The position numbers and the translations under genes were made by a program. Below, in pieces: positions 60,840-64,000 of a stretch of DNA of 64,000 nt (its first letter is position 1; each line of letters starts with the position of its first letter). The DNA is from Rhodococcus sovatensis (lineage in GTDB: Bacteria > Actinomycetota > Actinomycetes > Mycobacteriales > Mycobacteriaceae): the NCBI RefSeq assembly GCF_037327425.1, contig NZ_CP147846.1:124001-188000 (forward strand), written 5' to 3'. Under the pieces are notes generated by a model. That model saw only the letters and a list, made by a program, of their open reading frames with translations, was not told where the DNA came from and made no database searches.

Positions 60840-62495
60840 TCAGATGGCCGGTCCGAGCATGTCGTCGGCATCGGTGATGCGGTAGGCGTAACCCTGCTCG
60901 GCCAGGAATCGCTGACGGTGCGCCGCGTACTCGGCATCGAGTGTGTCCCTGGACACGACCGAGTAGAAATGGGCCTGCCCGCCGTCGTGCTTGGGCCGTA
61001 GGAGCCGTCCTAGTCGCTGAGCTTCCTCCTGTCGCGAACCGAACGTTCCCGAAACCTGCACCGCCACGGATGCTTCCGGAAGATCGATGGAGAAGTTTGC
61101 GACCTTGCTGACGACGAGCGTCTGGATCTCGCCCCGCCGGAAGGCGTCGAACAGTACTTCGCGTTCCTTGTTCTTCGTCGAACCTTGAATGACCGGAGCA
61201 TTCAATGCCTCACCCAGCTCGTCCAGTTGGTCGAGGTACGCGCCGATGACCAGTGTCGGAGCATCCTCGTGCCTGGCCAGAATCGACTTCACGACGGCGA
61301 CCTTGGTGTGAGCGGTCGAGCAGAGCTTGTAGCGCTCCTCCGGCTCGGACACTGCGTAGGCCATCCGCTCGGCGTCGGTCAACGTGACGCGTACTTCGAT
61401 GCACTCGGCGGGCGCGATCCAACCCTGCGCTTCGATGTCCTTCCACGGCGCGTCGTAGCGCTTGGGCCCGATGAGAGAGAAGACGTCGCCTTCGCGGCCG
61501 TCCTCTCGTACGAGGGTCGCGGTAAGACCGAGGCGGCGGCGCGATTGGAGATCGGCCGTCATGCGGAACACGGGTGCGGGGAGGAGGTGCACCTCGTCGT
61601 AGATCACCAATCCCCAGTCTCGGGAGTCGAACAATTCCAGGTGCTTGTACTCACCCTTGGTCCGACGAGTGATGACCTGATACGTGGCAATTGTCACAGG
61701 TCGGATCTCCTTGCGCTCACCCGAATACTCGCCGATCTCCTCCTCGGTGAGCGAGGTCCGCGCAATGAGTTCGCGTTTCCACTGGCGTCCAGCGACGGTA
61801 TTGGTGACAAGAATCAGCGTCGTCGCTTTCGCCTTGGCCATGGCAGCGGCGCCGACCATCGTCTTGCCCGCGCCACACGGAAGCACCACGACACCGGAGC
61901 CACCGGCCCAGAACGAGTCCGCGGCCATCTCCTGGTAGTCGCGCAGCGTCCACTTGGCGCCCTCGGTGTCGAGTTCGATCGGGTGTGCTTCACCGTCGAC
62001 GTAACCGGCGAGGTCCTCGGCGGGCCAGCCGATCTTGAGCAGCATCTGCTTGAGGTGCCCGCGCTCGCTCGGATGAACGATGACAGTGTCCTCGTCGACC
62101 ATGGCGCCGAGCATCGGAGCGATCTTCTTGTGCCGCATGACCTCGGTGAGGACCGCACGATCGAGGCTGATCAGCGACAGTCCGTGCACCGGACTCTTCA
62201 CCAGCTGCAGTCGTCCGTAGCGGGCCATGGTGTCCACGATGTCCACGAGCAGCGGCTGCGGAACTGCGTAGCGTGAGTAGTTCACGAGGGCATCGACGAC
62301 CTGTTCGGCGTCGTGTCCGGCGGCGCGAGCGTTCCACAGGGCAAGCGGCGTGATGCGGTACGTGTGGACGTGCTCGGGGGCGCGTTCGAGCTCGGCGAAC
62401 GGGGCGATCGCGCCGCGCGCTTCACCGGCAAGGGCATGGTCGATCTCGAGCAACAGCGTCTTGTCGGACTGGACGATCAAAGGTCCGTCGGTCAC
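60840..62495 (-). CDS. XPB/Ercc3-type DNA repair helicase
   Basis: The 551-residue SF2 helicase has an N-terminal helicase-C-like/XPB accessory domain, Walker A GAGKT (208-212), DEVH (300-303), GLTATLVREDGREGD and the RLGRLLRP motif VI. It is the bacterial XPB (Rv0861c homologue), a 3'-5' helicase. Start GTG 62495. Confidence 0.93.
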   Translation of the reverse strand: MTDGPLIVQSDKTLLLEIDHALAGEARGAIAPFAELERAPEHVHTYRITPLALWNARAAGHDAEQVVDALVNYSRYAVPQPLLVDIVDTMARYGRLQLVKSPVHGLSLISLDRAVLTEVMRHKKIAPMLGAMVDEDTVIVHPSERGHLKQMLLKIGWPAEDLAGYVDGEAHPIELDTEGAKWTLRDYQEMAADSFWAGGSGVVVLPCGAGKTMVGAAAMAKAKATTLILVTNTVAGRQWKRELIARTSLTEEEIGEYSGERKEIRPVTIATYQVITRRTKGEYKHLELFDSRDWGLVIYDEVHLLPAPVFRMTADLQSRRRLGLTATLVREDGREGDVFSLIGPKRYDAPWKDIEAQGWIAPAECIEVRVTLTDAERMAYAVSEPEERYKLCSTAHTKVAVVKSILARHEDAPTLVIGAYLDQLDELGEALNAPVIQGSTKNKEREVLFDAFRRGEIQTLVVSKVANFSIDLPEASVAVQVSGTFGSRQEEAQRLGRLLRPKHDGGQAHFYSVVSRDTLDAEYAAHRQRFLAEQGYAYRITDADDMLGPAI

Positions 62496-62599
62496 TTGTT
62501 CCTCCTAGAGCACTTCTGGACGCACGTGAAAGTGCGCAACTTCTCCATTGTCCAGACTTCGGGCCAGTAGCGCCATGTGCGCACGAGTCGCTCCGCTCT

Positions 62600-62655
62600 A
62601 GTGGCATGAATAAGTGCACCAGGGTGCACTCAACCATGTCACTGCGGCGGAGCCG
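62600..62655. repeat. Palindromic repeat element, copy B
   Basis: AGTGGCATGA...CCATGTCACT arms with inner AAGTGCACC/GGGTGCACT, then GCGGCGGAGCCG; 47 of 56 bases match the cydC copy. It lies between the XPB gene and the upstream gene on the same strand. Confidence 0.8.
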
Positions 62656-62683
62656 CCCATGCCGAATTTCAGGCGGAGCCGCG

Positions 62684-64000
62684 TCAGTCGACCAGGGCGA
62701 CCGAGGTGATTCGATGCAGCGTGAATCGCCGGATCTCGCCGGTCGCCGGATCGAAGGCTTCCAGCTGCCCGCCACCCATTCCGACGGGGTCGACGACGCG
62801 TTGCGACGCCGTGCCCTGTGCATCGACGTAGCCGATGGTGACGCTGCGACGTACCTTCAACGCCGTCTGCAGCAATGCCAACGTTGCGGTGCCGGTGGCA
62901 CGCGTTCCGTCGGAACGGACAGCTTGCCCGCCGGCAGTCGACGCCCGTTCACCCGCCCGCAATTCGGTGACGAGGCGTCCGAGCTGTTCGTCGGTCGGTA
63001 CGGCTGGACTACGGAAGTGGGCACGCGAGCGCCGGACAGCGACCCGCGCGCCGCGGCTCCGCAGGTCCACTATGGCGCCGTTCGCGTCCTCGCCTGCGGG
63101 GGCGAAGCCCGCCGCGCCGAGAACATTCATTACTTCCGCGAGAGATGCTTGTGAGATGGCGACCGTCGGCGCCAATGCCCGCAGCGCCAACTGTTCCGCA
63201 GCGCTCGAGGTCAGGACCTCGGCCAGCAGTGCCGGATCTTCGCATCGTACGAAGGACGACGCGATGCCCGCCCGCAATCGGCCGTGGCGGCGGGCGACGT
63301 CGTCGATGAGGTAGCTGAGCCCCTGCGGAACCGGGGTTCGTGAATGTGTCCCGAACAGTGAGTGCAGCTCAGCTGCGCTCAGCCCGACATCGAGAGCGCG
63401 GCGAAGACTGTCCTCGGTGATGCGATACACCGTCGCTGCGCCTGCCGATTCGACGTCGGCGACGAGCCCGATTCGGTCGTGCAGGTCTGGCTCCAGCGGC
63501 CCTGGCGCGACGAGTGTCAGGTCGGCCTGCAGCAGCACGTAGTCGATCGGCGTCGGGAGTGCGTCGCGCATCGCGGCCTCGGCGTCGCCCCCGTGCAGTA
63601 GTGCTTTGCCCGGTGTCGACAGAGCACCGCGCGCGACGATGCCGAGAGTGGTGGCCTCGTCGAGCATCTTCTCCACTGGGCGTAGCCCGAAGCGTGCAGC
63701 AGACCGTGGCCGCCGCCACGCCAGTCCACGTGAGACGTCGGTCGGGGTCGTCGCCGTACCCGAACTCAATTCGGCAAGATATTCGAGGATGGTCCGACGA
63801 TCGCGAGGCGCGGCGGGAGACCGCACTTCCTCGGACAGCGCAGCGACGGGTTTGTCGTTGGGATCGCGCATGCCGATCAACCATGGCGCTCGCTGAAGAT
63901 CGAGCCATGCCGATGCGATCGCGTGCCAGCGTGCGGCCGGAGTTGCGGTGATCCAGGAGTCGACCGCAGCAGTCGGTGCCCAATAGTCGTCGCCGGAATC
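62684..64000 (-). CDS. Helicase-associated domain protein, 5' end outside window
   Basis: The frame is open to the end of the window (439 codons visible, stop at 62684), so the N-terminus is missing. It resembles the large Rv0862c-type proteins that precede the XPB helicase gene in actinobacteria: winged-helix-like segments (SEEVRSPAAPRDRRTILEYL), GLSAAELHSLFGTHSRTPVP and a WYL-like C-terminal portion (TIGYVDAQGTASQRVVDPVG). A partner of XPB is inferred. Confidence 0.8.
   Translation of the reverse strand, partial: DSGDDYWAPTAAVDSWITATPAARWHAIASAWLDLQRAPWLIGMRDPNDKPVAALSEEVRSPAAPRDRRTILEYLAELSSGTATTPTDVSRGLAWRRPRSAARFGLRPVEKMLDEATTLGIVARGALSTPGKALLHGGDAEAAMRDALPTPIDYVLLQADLTLVAPGPLEPDLHDRIGLVADVESAGAATVYRITEDSLRRALDVGLSAAELHSLFGTHSRTPVPQGLSYLIDDVARRHGRLRAGIASSFVRCEDPALLAEVLTSSAAEQLALRALAPTVAISQASLAEVMNVLGAAGFAPAGEDANGAIVDLRSRGARVAVRRSRAHFRSPAVPTDEQLGRLVTELRAGERASTAGGQAVRSDGTRATGTATLALLQTALKVRRSVTIGYVDAQGTASQRVVDPVGMGGGQLEAFDPATGEIRRFTLHRITSVALVD

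Overview
The window is high-GC actinobacterial DNA, most like a Rhodococcus or close Nocardiaceae relative. The pointers are mycothiol synthase, an F420-type luciferase-like oxidoreductase, LmeA/DUF2993, a cutinase-like esterase, SseC/CysA2 sulfurtransferase genes, a DesA1-type acyl-ACP desaturase and a bacterial XPB helicase. From memory, gene order in 1-24 kb follows the Mycobacterium tuberculosis Rv0812-Rv0824c block (pabC, nitrobindin-like, sseC, cysA2, thiX, lmeA, glnR, mshD, phoT/pstB, phoY2/phoU, LCP, dus, desA1), here with cydABDC, a cutinase gene and pstSCA inserted. The right end recalls Rv0858c (dapC) and Rv0861c-Rv0862c.

Layout. 1-6.3 kb: end of an aminodeoxychorismate lyase gene, then cydABDC (cytochrome bd oxidase and its ABC exporter). 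6.3-12.5 kb: nitrobindin-like protein, cutinase-like esterase, the sulfur operon DUF4395-sseA-sseC behind a cysteine-rich leader peptide, and lmeA-thioredoxin. 12.7-19.7 kb: glnR, mshD, pstSCAB with a PHO box, and phoU. 19.7-25.6 kb: LCP ligase, dus, desA, tRNA-Lys and a secreted lipase. 26.4-27.6 kb: TetR regulator, then tRNA-Glu, tRNA-Asp and tRNA-Phe.

27.6-42.4 kb is an integrated, partly decayed element downstream of tRNA-Phe. It holds a broken tyrosine integrase, a RepA-like AAA ATPase, iteron-like repeats, a HEPN (ApeA-like) defence candidate behind a DNA-damage-type promoter, DUF488 and GNAT genes, XRE and excisionase regulators, a complete type III restriction-modification pair, a low-complexity protein and a broken trypsin-like protease. 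Five disrupted genes lie in this segment; I saw none in the core genes.

42.5-64 kb is core or lightly accessory chromosome: DUF6584, XRE-cupin regulator, membrane protein, pseudouridine synthase, SDR, MDR oxidoreductase, ohr-ohrR, two siderophore-binding lipoproteins, a MarR regulator, DAHP synthase behind an aromatic leader peptide, alkB with an SOS box, VOC protein, AraC, dapC, an AhpD-like gene paired with an ECF41 sigma factor, an F420-type oxidoreductase, DUF3239, XPB, and a helicase-associated protein running off the end.

The most interesting points are: a 56-bp palindromic repeat inserted in frame in cydC, with two intergenic relatives; two amino-acid leader peptides (Cys; Tyr/Phe/Trp) that look leaderless; the HEPN operon and a second island gene behind PafBC-type promoters; the iteron cluster; and a perfect ECF41 promoter in front of the ECF41-linked AhpD-like gene.
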